Below, in pieces: positions 1 through 8,551 of a stretch of 64,000 nucleotides of DNA. Location of the stretch: assembly GCF_030271515.1 (NCBI RefSeq), contig NZ_JASCXI010000003.1:186001-250000 (forward strand), read 5' to 3'. The notes beneath the pieces were generated by a model. The model was not told the DNA's origin, made no database searches, and saw nothing but the letters and a program-made list of their open reading frames with translations. The position numbers were made by a program, and so were the translations under genes. The stretch's first letter is position 1; every line of letters begins with the position of its first letter. The stretch comes from Erythrobacter oryzae (lineage in GTDB: Bacteria > Pseudomonadota > Alphaproteobacteria > Sphingomonadales > Sphingomonadaceae).

Positions 1-608
1 TCGGGAGCTTCACCCCCGCCTCGGTGGACCCCGAACTCGCCGCCCGCGTCGCCGACAAGGCCCGCGCGCGCGGCGTGCATTTCACCCCCGCCAGCGCCCC
101 GCCGATCAGCGGCCAGCGCACGGTGACCGTCGCGGTGCGCGTGGATGACGACACGGTGCGCGCGATCTCGGTGCGCAAGGCCCTGGATGCGGTCCCGGGC
201 CGCGGCACCGCCGCGCTCGCCGGGCTCGACGCCAGCAAGTTCCAGCTCGGCGCGGCGCGCGGCTACAAGAGCTTCGCGCGCACGGTCGACCTTTCGGCCA
301 ATGTCCAGAAGCTGGCTCTGCCCGATCTCGCGCAGTTCGAGCCTTCGCGCCCCAAGGCCGAGCAAAAGCCCTCGCGCCTCCAGCCGCGGATCGAGCTTGA
401 AGACCGCCAGATCGCGGGCCGCTCGCCCAACACGCTCGATTCGACCGCGGCGCAGACCGTGGGCGTGGGCGGCAGCTTCCGCCTCTCGCCCAACCTCAAC
501 GTGACCGCGGGCGTGCGCTACTCGCAGGAGCGCGAACGGCTCGATCCGCTGACCAATTCGGTGCAGGACAGTCAGGCGGTCTACGTCGGCACGCAAATCA
601 AATTCTAA
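1..608 (+). CDS. C-terminal part of an outer-membrane-like protein (5' end outside window)
   Basis: The reading frame is open from the first bases of the window (GGG at 3-5) to TAA at 606-608, so this is the 3' end of a longer gene. A GTG at 24 is available, but nothing marks it as the true start. Two similar segments (SFTPAS and HFTPAS) lie about 26 residues apart. The last ~45 residues alternate polar and hydrophobic positions and end in a terminal Phe (TQIKF), the usual C-terminal signature of an outer-membrane beta-barrel. The family is not recognised. The outer-membrane location is inferred from the tail only. Confidence 0.6.
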   Translation, partial: GSFTPASVDPELAARVADKARARGVHFTPASAPPISGQRTVTVAVRVDDDTVRAISVRKALDAVPGRGTAALAGLDASKFQLGAARGYKSFARTVDLSANVQKLALPDLAQFEPSRPKAEQKPSRLQPRIELEDRQIAGRSPNTLDSTAAQTVGVGGSFRLSPNLNVTAGVRYSQERERLDPLTNSVQDSQAVYVGTQIKF

Positions 609-731
609 GCCGCGACCGCGCCTGACACGCGCGCGCCAAGCCCTTCCCATCGCATAGCTATTCCCCGCTTTCCCTAGCGGAATGCGCCCGCTAGGTTGCG
701 CCCCGAGGGACATCGCGAAAGGGGAATTGCC

Positions 732-1454
732 ATGGGCCGGGTAGCCATCGTCACCGGGGGAACGCGCGGAATCGGGGAGGCGATCTGCAAGCGGCTCCAG
801 CGTCAGGGGCACACGGTCATCGCCAACTATGCCGGCAATGACGAAAAGGCGCGGGCCTTCTCGGAGGCAACCGGCATCCCCGCAAGGCGCTGGGATGTGG
901 GCGATTACGAGGCGACCCAGGCCGGATGCGCCGCCGTCGCCGAGGAGTTCGGCCCGATCGACATCGTCGTCAACAACGCCGGCATCACCCGCGACGGCAC
1001 GCTCCACAAGATGAGCTTCGAGGACTGGAACGATGTCATGCGCATCAACCTCGGCGGGTGCTTCAACATGGCCAAGGCGACCTTCCCCGGCATGCGCGAG
1101 CGCGGGTGGGGGCGGATCGTCAACATCGGCTCGATCAACGGGCAGGCGGGGCAATACGGCCAGGTCAACTATGCCGCCGCCAAGAGCGGCATCCACGGCT
1201 TCACCAAGGCCTTGGCGCAGGAGGGCGCGAAGTTCGGGGTGACGGTCAACGCGATCGCGCCGGGCTATATCGACACCGACATGGTCGCCGCCGTCCCCGC
1301 CCCGGTGCTCGAGAAGATCGTCGCCAAGATCCCGGTCGGGCGCTTGGGCATGGCCGAGGAGATCGCGCGCGGGGTGGCGTTCCTGACGAGCGAGAACGGC
1401 GGTTTCATGACCGGCTCGACCATGAGCATCAACGGCGGCCAGCATATGTACTAG
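732..1454 (+). CDS. phaB: acetoacetyl-CoA reductase (NADPH), short-chain dehydrogenase
   Basis: A 240-aa classical SDR that reduces acetoacetyl-CoA to (R)-3-hydroxybutyryl-CoA for polyhydroxyalkanoate synthesis. The cofactor motif TGGTRGIG is at residues 8-15, NNAG at 81-84, and the catalytic set is N106, S134, Y147, K151 (YAAAK). The PhaB-like stretch NGQAGQYGQVNY precedes the active site and separates it from FabG, the main alternative. ATG at 732 follows a GAAAGGGGAATT ribosome-binding region; the frame is open further upstream, but the length then exceeds the family's ~240-246 aa. No phaA or phaC is adjacent, so it stands alone here. A run of hairpins follows the stop codon. Confidence 0.88.
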   Translation: MGRVAIVTGGTRGIGEAICKRLQRQGHTVIANYAGNDEKARAFSEATGIPARRWDVGDYEATQAGCAAVAEEFGPIDIVVNNAGITRDGTLHKMSFEDWNDVMRINLGGCFNMAKATFPGMRERGWGRIVNIGSINGQAGQYGQVNYAAAKSGIHGFTKALAQEGAKFGVTVNAIAPGYIDTDMVAAVPAPVLEKIVAKIPVGRLGMAEEIARGVAFLTSENGGFMTGSTMSINGGQHMY

Positions 1455-1467
1455 CAAGGGCAGGCGA

Positions 1468-1639
1468 GCAGCGAAGCTGCGAGCCGGCGCCGAAGGCGGC
1501 CCGCCGCGCGGCCAGCGGGTCGGCGGCGAAGCCCGCCGATCCCGTCTGACGTCAGCCTGCGGCTTTGCCGCAGGCCCCTCGCCGAACCCATCTGACCCCC
1601 GCCTTCGCGGGGGCAGGCAGCCTGCGGCTTCGCCGCAGG
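1468..1639. repeat. array of triloop hairpins downstream of phaB
   Basis: The 262-bp gap between phaB and the next gene has no credible ORF. It holds successive perfect or near-perfect hairpins: GCAGC-GAA-GCTGC (1468-1480), a larger CGGCGG/CCGCCG stem around 1517-1545, CCTGCGGC-TTT-GCCGCAGG (1556-1574), CCCCCGC-CTTC-GCGGGGG (1596-1613) and CCTGCGGC-TTC-GCCGCAGG (1621-1639). The first and last CCTGCGG hairpins differ by one loop base. The first hairpins have GAA loops and the last have TTC loops, so the array is roughly mirror-symmetric. It may end phaB transcription or be a REP-type repeat cluster. Confidence 0.7.
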
Positions 1640-1716
1640 CCCCCTCAGCCCCCTCACCCCGCACCCTTGCCAGAGGCCACTTCCCCGCTAAACTCCCGCC
1701 AGACAGGGGGCACCAC

Positions 1717-2253
1717 ATGGCACTGACCGAAGCACAACGCGACCTCCGCCGCGCCCATGTGAATGGCGGCGCCGGCGTCATCGTCTCCGGCCTCGCCTGG
1801 CTTGCGGCGGGGGCGACCTTCCTCGCTGCCGGGCCCAAGCCTGCCTTCGTCACCCTGTTCATCTGCGGCCTCGCCATCGCCCCGGTGGCGCAGCTGGTGG
1901 GCAAGTTCGTCTTCAAGGCCCCGCCGTCAGGCCCCGGCAAAAAGCTCGAGTGGATCGCGATCGCGACCGTGCCGGTGCTGCTGGCGGGGTTCTTCTTCGG
2001 CTACCTCAGGCTCCCGGCAGAGCCCCACGCCGCGATCCCCTTGGTCGCGATCGGTGTGGGGCTGCGCTACCTCGCCTTCCCGGCGATGTATGGCGGGGCG
2101 GTGTTCGCAGGGCTGGGCGCGGTGTTCATCGCGGCCGGAGCGGCGGGGCTCGCCGCGCCCGAGAGCGTGGCGGCACCCGCGACGCTGGGCCTCGCGCTGG
2201 TCGAACTCGCGGTCGGCACGATGCTCGCGAGGCAGTGGCGCGGGACGGCCTGA
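1717..2253 (+). CDS. conserved multi-pass inner-membrane protein, function unknown
   Basis: A 178-aa, very hydrophobic protein with about five predicted membrane spans (roughly residues 18-38, 43-62, 77-95, 105-122, 125-170 containing one or two). There are no catalytic motifs. The N-terminus (TEAQRDLRRAHVNGGAG) is hydrophilic and the start ATG follows AGACAGGGGG, a fair ribosome-binding site. It resembles small DUF7010-like membrane proteins with a glycine-rich first helix, but I cannot assign a function. It converges on the LuxR/DUF4019 gene, with only 4 bp between the stops. Confidence 0.72.
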   Translation: MALTEAQRDLRRAHVNGGAGVIVSGLAWLAAGATFLAAGPKPAFVTLFICGLAIAPVAQLVGKFVFKAPPSGPGKKLEWIAIATVPVLLAGFFFGYLRLPAEPHAAIPLVAIGVGLRYLAFPAMYGGAVFAGLGAVFIAAGAAGLAAPESVAAPATLGLALVELAVGTMLARQWRGTA

Positions 2254-2257
2254 GCCC

Positions 2258-3055
2258 TCAGTCGATCACGATCCCCGCCACCTTCCACGCGCCATCCTCC
2301 GACGCGAGGCTGACGCTCTCGGTCTGGGTCGTGCCGCCCGCATAGGCCGAGCGGAACTTGACCAGCCGGTAGCCGGCGGGCGGGGCGGGGACAAATTCGT
2401 TACTCGTGACGTCGCGGGTCAGCACTGCGCCGAGCGGCGGGCGCAGGCGGGCGGAGACGTCGGTCCATGCCTTGAGGGAGTTGAGGCGGCGGAACTCCGC
2501 GCCGGTGGCGGCGTAGCTCTCGGCCCATTGCCCCGCGTCGATCAGTTCGAGGAAGCGCTCGGCCGAGCGGGCGGCGGCGTCAGCCTCGCTGCGGGTGGCG
2601 GACGGGGCTTCCGGCCCGGCGACGGTCTCGGTCACCGCGCCCGGAGCGAGGACGGCGAGGGGCCCTTCCGCGACAAAGGGGGCAGGCAGGAACAGGGCGG
2701 CGAGAATCAGCGACATGGCGGTCACTCCCACAAGGATGAAGGCAGGGCGTATGCCTGCCGGCCGCCGGGTGGCGGATGCCGTCATCCCTGCCGCCCCGGC
2801 CCCCGCGCCTGCATCCCCCAAAGGCTTGTCCCCCAGCGTTTCGGGGTTCGGCTCGCCCTCCGCCGCGAGCAGTCGCCGCGCCGCCTCGCGGCTGCTGGTG
2901 ACGCCGAGCTTGCGCCGCGCCTCGCGCAGACGTTCGTTGACGGTGTGGACCGAGAGGCCGAGCTCGCGCGCCGAGGACTTGGCGTCGTGCCCGCGCAGCA
3001 GCAGGCGCAGCGCGTCTTTCTCCCTCTCGTTGAGCGCATCGGGGCCGGTGGTCAT
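2258..3055 (-). CDS. LuxR-type HTH protein with membrane anchor and DUF4019 domain
   Basis: A 265-aa protein with an N-terminal GerE/LuxR helix-turn-helix (residues ~8-60; LNEREKDAL, then SVHTVNERLREARRKLGV), a flexible Ala/Gly/Pro linker, one transmembrane helix at ~103-122, and a C-terminal DUF4019 domain (~155-265). The layout implies a cytoplasmic DNA-binding head tethered to the inner membrane with a periplasmic sensor, a ToxR-like topology known for LuxR-DUF4019 proteins of sphingomonads. ATG at 3055 puts the HTH at the N-terminus; longer frames add only unconserved residues. It diverges from the FMN reductase across 139 bp, a natural site for its own control. The ligand is unknown. Confidence 0.82.
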   Translation of the reverse strand: MTTGPDALNEREKDALRLLLRGHDAKSSARELGLSVHTVNERLREARRKLGVTSSREAARRLLAAEGEPNPETLGDKPLGDAGAGAGAAGMTASATRRPAGIRPAFILVGVTAMSLILAALFLPAPFVAEGPLAVLAPGAVTETVAGPEAPSATRSEADAAARSAERFLELIDAGQWAESYAATGAEFRRLNSLKAWTDVSARLRPPLGAVLTRDVTSNEFVPAPPAGYRLVKFRSAYAGGTTQTESVSLASEDGAWKVAGIVID

Positions 3056-3194
3056 GGCGGCAAAGGTAGGGCGCACCCCCGCAAGCGGCCACCCCGAATT
3101 ATTCGTAGGGTCGCAAGGTCCGCACGGCCGGGCCAGAATCGACAAGCCACCGGCCCCGCTCCCCGTTAGGCTCCCGCGCCGAAGGAGACTGCCG

Positions 3195-3785
3195 ATGACC
3201 GACCGCATTCTGGTGTTCTACGGCTCCTACCGCCGCGACCGGCAGGGGATCCGCCTCGCCGACTATTGCGTGCGCCAGCTGAAGGCGCGCGGGAGCGATG
3301 TGGAGCTGATCGACGCGCAGGCGGTGGGCCTGCCGATGCTCGACCGGATGTACAAGGAATACCCCAAGGGCGAGGCGCCCGCGGCGATGGAAGCGCTCGC
3401 CGGGAAGATCCGCAAGGCCGACGCCTTCCTGTTCGTGGTCGGCGAATACAACTGGAGCGTCCAGCCGGGGCTCAAGAACCTCACCGACCACTTCCTCGAG
3501 GAATGGTTCTGGCGTCCCGCCGCCATCGCCAGCTATTCCGCCGGGCGCCTCGGCGGGGTGCGCGCGGCGCTGGCGTGGCGCGACATCCTCGGCGAGATGG
3601 GGATGGTGGTGGTCTCGAGCACCATCGCGGTCGGGCCGGTGAAGGACACGCTCGACGAAGACGCGCAGCCGACGGGCGACGGCGGGAAGTCGCTCGAACG
3701 CCAGTTCCCGCGCTTTGCCGACGATCTCGCGTGGTGGACCGCCGCCGCCAAGGCGCAGCGGGAGAAGGCCAAGCCGCCCTATTGA
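3195..3785 (+). CDS. NADPH-dependent FMN reductase family protein
   Basis: A 196-aa flavodoxin-like NAD(P)H:FMN reductase or quinone reductase. The N-terminal phosphate-binding strand-loop is VFYGSYRRDRQG (residues ~6-17), and the loop VGEYNWSVQPGLKNLTDH matches the family's PEYN-x-x-x-P-x-x-LKN-x-x-D motif (here GEYN). It probably reduces flavin or quinones in the cytoplasm. Start ATG at 3195 follows GAAGGAGACTGCC, a good ribosome-binding site. It is divergent from the LuxR/DUF4019 gene, which may regulate it. Its stop overlaps the stop of the convergent MFS gene by 7 bp. Confidence 0.85.
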   Translation: MTDRILVFYGSYRRDRQGIRLADYCVRQLKARGSDVELIDAQAVGLPMLDRMYKEYPKGEAPAAMEALAGKIRKADAFLFVVGEYNWSVQPGLKNLTDHFLEEWFWRPAAIASYSAGRLGGVRAALAWRDILGEMGMVVVSSTIAVGPVKDTLDEDAQPTGDGGKSLERQFPRFADDLAWWTAAAKAQREKAKPPY

Positions 3786-5095
3786 AGCGCAGTCAGCACC
3801 CCGCGGCGGCGCACCTGCGTCCGCAGCACCCAGATCAGCCCCGCGCACACCGCCGCCATCGCGGCGATGCCGTAGAGCCCGGCCGTAAAGCTCCCCGTCT
3901 TGTCCTTGAGCGCGCCCCAGGCGAAGGGGGTGAAGAACGCCCCGATCTGCGCGATGGTGTTGATCGCCGCCGCGCCCACCGCCAGCTCGGCCCGGGTCAT
4001 CACCTCGGGCCAGGCCGAGGACAGCAGCATCTGCACGCTCGGCGCGGCGATGGCGAAGGCGAGGTAGAAGGCGACGATCACGAAGGCCGGTCCCCCCAGC
4101 GCGATCACCAGCAACGAGGCCGCGATCACCGCCGTGCACCAGAAGGCGTAGATGAAGCGGTCGCCGCGCCTGTCGGCGGTGTGCCCGAGCCACAATATCG
4201 TGACCGCACCGATGATCCCGCCCGCCGCCACGGTCCAGCCCACCGCGTCGCGCCCGAGGCCGCCGACGGCGGCGAGCACCATCGGGGCCGAGAGCGTGAA
4301 GGTGATGTTCGCGCCGATCAGCAGGAAACTGAGCGCGCCGTTGAGCTGCACCTTGGGATTGCGCAATGCGGCAAGGACGTTGTGGCCCGGCGGGTCGCCG
4401 ATCTGCTGCTGCTCGCGCGCGAGTTCGTCCTCGATCCAGTCGCGCTCGGCCGGGGTGAGCCAGCCGACGGTCGCTGGCCGGTCGGGCAGGAAAGCGAGCA
4501 CCACGAAGCCCACCAGCACCGTCGGCAGGCCTTGCGCGAGGAACAGCCATTGCCACCCCGCCAGCCCCGCCAGCCCCTCGAGATCGAGCAGCCAGCCCGA
4601 CACCGCCCCCATCACCAGCGAGGCGAGCGGGACGGCGATGAAGAACCGGCTCACCGCGCGGCTGCGGTGGCAGGGCGGAAACCAGCTCGAGAAATAGTAG
4701 ATGACCCCCGGATAGAACCCCGCCTCGGCCACACCCAGCAGGAAGCGCAAGGCATAGAAGGTCTCGGCGTTGGTGACGAACATCATGCCCGCCGAGAGCA
4801 GGCCCCAGGTGATCATGATCCGCGCGATCCACTGGCGCGCGCCGTAGCGCACCAGCAGCAGGTTCGAGGGGATCTCGAACAGCGCATAGCCGAGAAAGAA
4901 CAGCCCTCCGCCCAGCCCGTAGACCGTCGCGCTGAAACCGAGATCGGCGTTCATGTCGGCCGCCGCAAAGCTGACGTTGACGCGGTCCATATAGGCAAAG
5001 AGGTAGGCGAGCAGGATCAGCGGAATGATCCGCCACATGGCCTTCTTCATCGCCGAAGCGCCGATGGCCGCCTGTTCCTCGTCCGCTGCCGCCAT
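3779..5095 (-). CDS. MFS transporter, anion:cation symporter (ACS) family
   Basis: A 438-aa, 12-span major facilitator of the ACS (phthalate/D-galactonate/tartrate permease) type. TM1 carries YLFAYMDRVNVSFA, the ACS hallmark; the TM2-3 loop has VRYGARQW; and TM4-5 includes GVAEAGFYPGVIYYFSSWFP, another family signature. The substrate is probably an organic acid anion taken up with protons. Start ATG at 5095 (MAAADEEQ) has a GGGGGA ribosome-binding site; an in-frame ATG 48 bp upstream at 5143 adds unconserved residues. The substrate cannot be told from sequence, and no catabolic gene lies beside it. Confidence 0.87.
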   Translation of the reverse strand: MAAADEEQAAIGASAMKKAMWRIIPLILLAYLFAYMDRVNVSFAAADMNADLGFSATVYGLGGGLFFLGYALFEIPSNLLLVRYGARQWIARIMITWGLLSAGMMFVTNAETFYALRFLLGVAEAGFYPGVIYYFSSWFPPCHRSRAVSRFFIAVPLASLVMGAVSGWLLDLEGLAGLAGWQWLFLAQGLPTVLVGFVVLAFLPDRPATVGWLTPAERDWIEDELAREQQQIGDPPGHNVLAALRNPKVQLNGALSFLLIGANITFTLSAPMVLAAVGGLGRDAVGWTVAAGGIIGAVTILWLGHTADRRGDRFIYAFWCTAVIAASLLVIALGGPAFVIVAFYLAFAIAAPSVQMLLSSAWPEVMTRAELAVGAAAINTIAQIGAFFTPFAWGALKDKTGSFTAGLYGIAAMAAVCAGLIWVLRTQVRRRGVLTALQ

Positions 5096-5213
5096 CGCCT
5101 GTCCCCCTTCGGTAAAGTTACCCTCCAAGGGGAAAAGCGTCAATCAAAGGGGCCCTTTCCGGAGGTGGGGGCAGGTGACAAAGGTTTAAGGGCTTGGAGC
5201 CTAAGCATTCTCC

Positions 5214-5747
5214 ATGTCGGCGCACTTCGATGTCAGCAAAATCAGCTTCTTCGGGCTGGACGAATGGTCCGTCGGGGTCTGTGCCTGGCGCGGATGCTGC
5301 ATCGAGGTTTTCGCGCGGGCCGAGCATTCCATCGCGGATTGTCTGCGGACGCTCGCCGGTGCCGGAATGCCGCTGGCAAAGGAGGCCCTCAATCCTTTCG
5401 CGGGCAACCGCATCAAGGCGCTGCGGACCTGCATCGCCGAGCAGGACTTCGGTGGCCATGGCAAGGCAGCGCTCAAACGGATCGAGGAGTGGGAGCGCAT
5501 CTACCAAGTCCGCGCCCCGCTGGCGCATGCCGAGATCAAGGCCACGGCGCAGGGCATCAGCGTCAGTCACATAACCTTCGACGGCAAGGCCGAAACGCGG
5601 CACCCGGCGAAGAGCTATACGCGGCTCGAGATGCTCGAAATCCTCGCCAATATCGAGGGCGCACAGAAGCTGCTTCACCATCAACTGGGTCAGATCAAGG
5701 CGCTTGCGCTGAAGAAGAGGCCAAGCCCCGGATCAAGTCCGGGGTGA
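5214..5747 (+). CDS. hypothetical protein ending in a palindromic repeat
   Basis: A 177-aa soluble protein of unrecognised family, rich in charged helices (EEWERIYQVRAPLAHAEIKA, EMLEILANIEGAQKLLHHQLGQIKALALKK) with six Cys and Trp clusters near the N-terminus (DEWSVGVCAWRGCC). No signal peptide or membrane span. Base composition is slightly lower in GC than its neighbours. The last 11 residues (KKRPSPGSSPG) are encoded by a 19-bp REP-like palindrome, so the repeat has probably inserted into or replaced the original C-terminus. It is divergent from the MFS gene. Function unknown. Confidence 0.65.
   Translation: MSAHFDVSKISFFGLDEWSVGVCAWRGCCIEVFARAEHSIADCLRTLAGAGMPLAKEALNPFAGNRIKALRTCIAEQDFGGHGKAALKRIEEWERIYQVRAPLAHAEIKATAQGISVSHITFDGKAETRHPAKSYTRLEMLEILANIEGAQKLLHHQLGQIKALALKKRPSPGSSPG
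5726..5744. repeat. REP-like 19-bp palindrome
   Basis: CCCCGGATCAAGTCCGGGG forms a hairpin (CCCCGGA/TCCGGGG arms). The exact reverse complement occurs at 38749-38767, 33 kb away, which shows it is a dispersed genomic repeat. It overlaps the last codons of the gene ending at 5747. Confidence 0.85.
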
Positions 5748-5781
5748 CGGAGGGGCGGTAGAGCGGCGGAGCGCTAGCCGC

Positions 5782-6384
5782 TCATCCGCCCTTGCTCTTC
5801 GCCACCATCGCGTCCCATTGCTCCCACGCGATCGCGCGTCCGGGGTAGGCGACATTCGAAAAGGGCCAGTCGCGGGCGAGCCATTTTTGGGTCCAGGCGT
5901 AAAGCTCGGCGTCGAAGCCCGCCTCATATTCGGCGGCTGTCACCCACATCACAACTTGCGCGTCGTGGCCGGGGGCCTTGCTCGGATAGACATAGACGCA
6001 GCCGCGCTCGCGCGTGCCGTCGGGGGTGAGGACGGCGTAGGCGAAGGATTCGCGCCGTGCGAAACGCCCCGCTTCGGTCTCCATGTCGATAGCCGCGTCG
6101 TTCAAGGTGATCTTGTCGTTGGGCCAGCCGGTCGAGCGGGTGAAGGTCGCCTGCAAATGCGCGATCGAGGACATGTAGGCGCGGTAGTCGATCTCGGTCA
6201 GCGCGGGGCCCAGCGGCACGAGCTTGAAGCCCGGCCCCTCGATCAGCGTCGGCACGGCGAAATCGGGGGCGATCCACGGGGCGGGGGCGGCGGATGCGGC
6301 GGGGGTCTGCGCCTCAGCGGCCCAAGGTGTCGTTGCCACCAGCAGCGCGGCTGCCGCCATCCCCATCGCGCCGATCTGCCGCAT
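5782..6384 (-). CDS. secreted hypothetical protein
   Basis: A 200-aa protein with a clear Sec signal peptide (MRQIGAMGMAAAALLVATTPWAAEA, cleavage near residue 25), followed by an Ala/Pro linker and a ~165-aa domain. That domain contains FTRSTGWPND, RESFAYAVLTPDG, GCVYVYPSKAPGHDA, MWVTAAEYEAGFDAELYAWTQKWLARDWPF. The order of these pieces recalls GNAT-fold lipid or amino-acid N-acyltransferase-like proteins, but I cannot confirm an active site and treat it as unknown. Probably periplasmic. ATG at 6384 has GGGGGCGAAGCG upstream. Its upstream region contains direct GTGAACTTCG repeats. Confidence 0.72.
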   Translation of the reverse strand: MRQIGAMGMAAAALLVATTPWAAEAQTPAASAAPAPWIAPDFAVPTLIEGPGFKLVPLGPALTEIDYRAYMSSIAHLQATFTRSTGWPNDKITLNDAAIDMETEAGRFARRESFAYAVLTPDGTRERGCVYVYPSKAPGHDAQVVMWVTAAEYEAGFDAELYAWTQKWLARDWPFSNVAYPGRAIAWEQWDAMVAKSKGG

Positions 6385-6550
6385 CGCTTCGCCCCCTTTC
6401 GCATAGCCCCGCCACGCGATTTTCCTACACCGCACAAAGCGGCTAAAGGATGGGCGGCTCTTTCCCTTCGTGAACCCCGCGCTTGCCCATGGCAATTGCG
6501 CGAATGACGCAATTCGCGGTGTCGGCGACGCACCTGCGCGCCGCGGAATC

Positions 6551-6643
6551 ATGTGAACTTCGGAATCGCCCCGCAAGCTCCTGAAATGCAGAGTGAATTC
6601 CTGTAGGAATGCAGGTTTTGCAATGTGAACTTCGTGAACTTCG
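6551..6643. repeat. direct repeats in the 6385-6661 intergenic region
   Basis: ATGTGAACTTCG occurs at 6551-6562 and 6623-6634, exactly 72 bp apart, and a further GTGAACTTCG overlaps the second copy at 6634-6643. Read on the minus strand this gives CGAAGTTCA in tandem upstream of the secreted-protein gene at 6384. They could be regulator sites or remnants of a duplication. The rest of the 277-bp gap has no ORF or other clear signal; the stretch after the last copy is a run of CCCGCG repeats next to the acyl-CoA synthetase stop. Confidence 0.5.
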
Positions 6644-6661
6644 CCCGCGCCCGCGCCCGCC

Positions 6662-8551
6662 TCAGCCCCGGTACAGCCCGTCGATCCGCTCCTGATAGCG
6701 CTCGCGGATCTTGTGACGCCGGATCTTCATGCTCGGCGTCATCTCCTCGTTCTCGATGGTGAAGGCCTCGTCGGCAAAGGCGAACTGGCGGACCTTTTCG
6801 ATCACCGAGAGGTCGGCATTGGTCCGGTCGACCGCGGCGCGCACCGCGTTCTTGAAGGCAGGCAGCTCCTGCAGCGCCTTCAAGTCGAACTTCTCGCCGT
6901 TCGCCCGCGCCCATTCGAGCGCCCATTCGGCATCGGGCACGATCAGGCCCACGACATAGGGCCGCTTGTCCCCGCTCACCATCGCCTGCGCGATCTCGGG
7001 CTGGAGCGTCAGCATCCCCTCGACCTTCTGGGGCGCGATATTGTCGCCCTTGTCGTTGACGATCATGTCCTTCTTGCGGTCAGTGATCTTGATCCGGCCC
7101 TTGTGATCCAGATGCCCGATGTCGCCGGTGTGGAGCCAGCCGTCCTGCAAGGTGCGCGCGGTCTCGGCGTCGTTGCGCCAGTAGCCGTGCATGACGAGCT
7201 CGCCGCGCACCAGGATCTCGCCATCCTCGGCGATCCGCACCTCGACCCCGCGCATCGCCGGGCCGACGGTGTCCATCCTGAGGCCGACGCTCGGCCGGTT
7301 GCAGCTGATCACCGGCCCGGCCTCGGTCTGGCCGTAGCCTTGCAGCATGGTGAGGCCCATCGCCTCGAAGAAGTTGCCGACTTCGGGGTTGAGCGGCGCC
7401 CCGCCCGAGACCATCGCCTTGATCCGCCCGCCGAATTTCTGGCGGATCTTGGGCCGCAGCGTCTTCTCGACGAGGAAGTCCATCGGCCGGTCACGCAGGC
7501 GCTTCTTGCCGTCGCGCGCGTTGCCCGCGATCTTGAGCGCGTTGTCCATCATGAAGTTGGCGACCTTGCCCTGCTTTTCGACCTGCTTCATGATCCGCGT
7601 GCGCAGCACCTCGAACAGACGCGGGACGACGACCATGATGGTGGGGCGCGTCTCCTCGATGTTGGAGGCGAGCTTCTCGAGCCCTTCCGAATAGAAGATC
7701 TCCGCGCCGACCCCGATGGGGAGATATTGCCCGCCGGTGTGCTCGTAGGCGTGGGAGAGCGGCAGGAAGGAGAGAAAGCGCTCGTCCTTGATGCCGAAGT
7801 CGGTGAGCAGGATCTCCGCCGCGCCCGCGACGTTGCACAGGATCGAGCCGTGGTGCTGCATCACGCCCCGGGGGGCGCCGCCGGTGCCGCTGGTGTAGAT
7901 GAGGCAGGCGGTGTCCTCGCGCGCGATGCGGGCGATGCGCGCGTCGACCGCAGCGCGCGCGGCGGCGGCGTCTCCGGTGACGAGGCTCGCCCAGTCGTGC
8001 CATTCGAAGCTGCCCGATTGCTGGCGCTTCAGGTTCTCGAAGCCGATGACGTGCTCGACCAGCCCCGTCTGCCCGATCGCGCCGACCAGCGGGGCGAGCA
8101 GCTTCTCGTTCGAGACGAACACCGCGCGCGCGCCCGAATTGTCGAGGATGTGCGCGTGATCGCGGCGGGTGTTGGTGGTGTAGGTGGGGACGGTGATGCA
8201 CCCGGCGGCCATCACCGCGAGGTCGGCGATGCACCACTCGGGGCGGTTTTCGGAGACCAGCGCGACGCGGTCACCATCGGCAAGGCCCATCGCCCGCAGG
8301 GCCTCGGCCATGAGGCACACCTGCTCGGCCGCCGAGCGCCAGGTCTGTGTCACCCACTGGCCGCCAGTCTTGTGGCCGAGGAAGGGGGCGTCGCCCTTCT
8401 CGTCGGCGCGCTTGAGGAACAGCTCCACGAGGTTCTGCGCGTTGTCGATGTCCTGCAAGACCTGCGGGTCCGCGGGGTTGGCGACCGCGCGGGCAGAATG
8501 GGGCAGCGTGGGGGAATGCACTGGCAAAGGCTCCTGATCCCTTCGAGACAT
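6662..8551 (-). CDS. long-chain acyl-CoA synthetase (AMP-forming)
   Basis: A 629-aa ANL-superfamily adenylating enzyme of the FAA1/FadD15 type, which activates long-chain fatty acids with ATP and CoA at the membrane. Adenylation P-loop YTSGTGGAPRGV at ~219-230 departs from the usual TSGTTGxPKG (Gly for Thr, Arg for Lys), as I recall for sphingomonad homologues. Further motifs are GYGQTEAGPVIS, DGWLHTGDIG and the hinge KITDRKKDMIVNDKGDNIAP; the C-terminal domain has SMKIRRHKI in place of the usual lysine-rich A10 motif. ATG at 8551 gives the full N-terminal domain. No adjacent beta-oxidation genes; it stands alone. Confidence 0.88.
   Translation of the reverse strand: MSRRDQEPLPVHSPTLPHSARAVANPADPQVLQDIDNAQNLVELFLKRADEKGDAPFLGHKTGGQWVTQTWRSAAEQVCLMAEALRAMGLADGDRVALVSENRPEWCIADLAVMAAGCITVPTYTTNTRRDHAHILDNSGARAVFVSNEKLLAPLVGAIGQTGLVEHVIGFENLKRQQSGSFEWHDWASLVTGDAAAARAAVDARIARIAREDTACLIYTSGTGGAPRGVMQHHGSILCNVAGAAEILLTDFGIKDERFLSFLPLSHAYEHTGGQYLPIGVGAEIFYSEGLEKLASNIEETRPTIMVVVPRLFEVLRTRIMKQVEKQGKVANFMMDNALKIAGNARDGKKRLRDRPMDFLVEKTLRPKIRQKFGGRIKAMVSGGAPLNPEVGNFFEAMGLTMLQGYGQTEAGPVISCNRPSVGLRMDTVGPAMRGVEVRIAEDGEILVRGELVMHGYWRNDAETARTLQDGWLHTGDIGHLDHKGRIKITDRKKDMIVNDKGDNIAPQKVEGMLTLQPEIAQAMVSGDKRPYVVGLIVPDAEWALEWARANGEKFDLKALQELPAFKNAVRAAVDRTNADLSVIEKVRQFAFADEAFTIENEEMTPSMKIRRHKIRERYQERIDGLYRG

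Noticed and set aside
3099..5761. Long open frames (600-800 codons) opposite or across the FMN reductase/MFS genes
   Set aside because: They are Arg/Ala/Gly-rich shadow frames created by high GC. The real genes have recognised motifs on the other frame.
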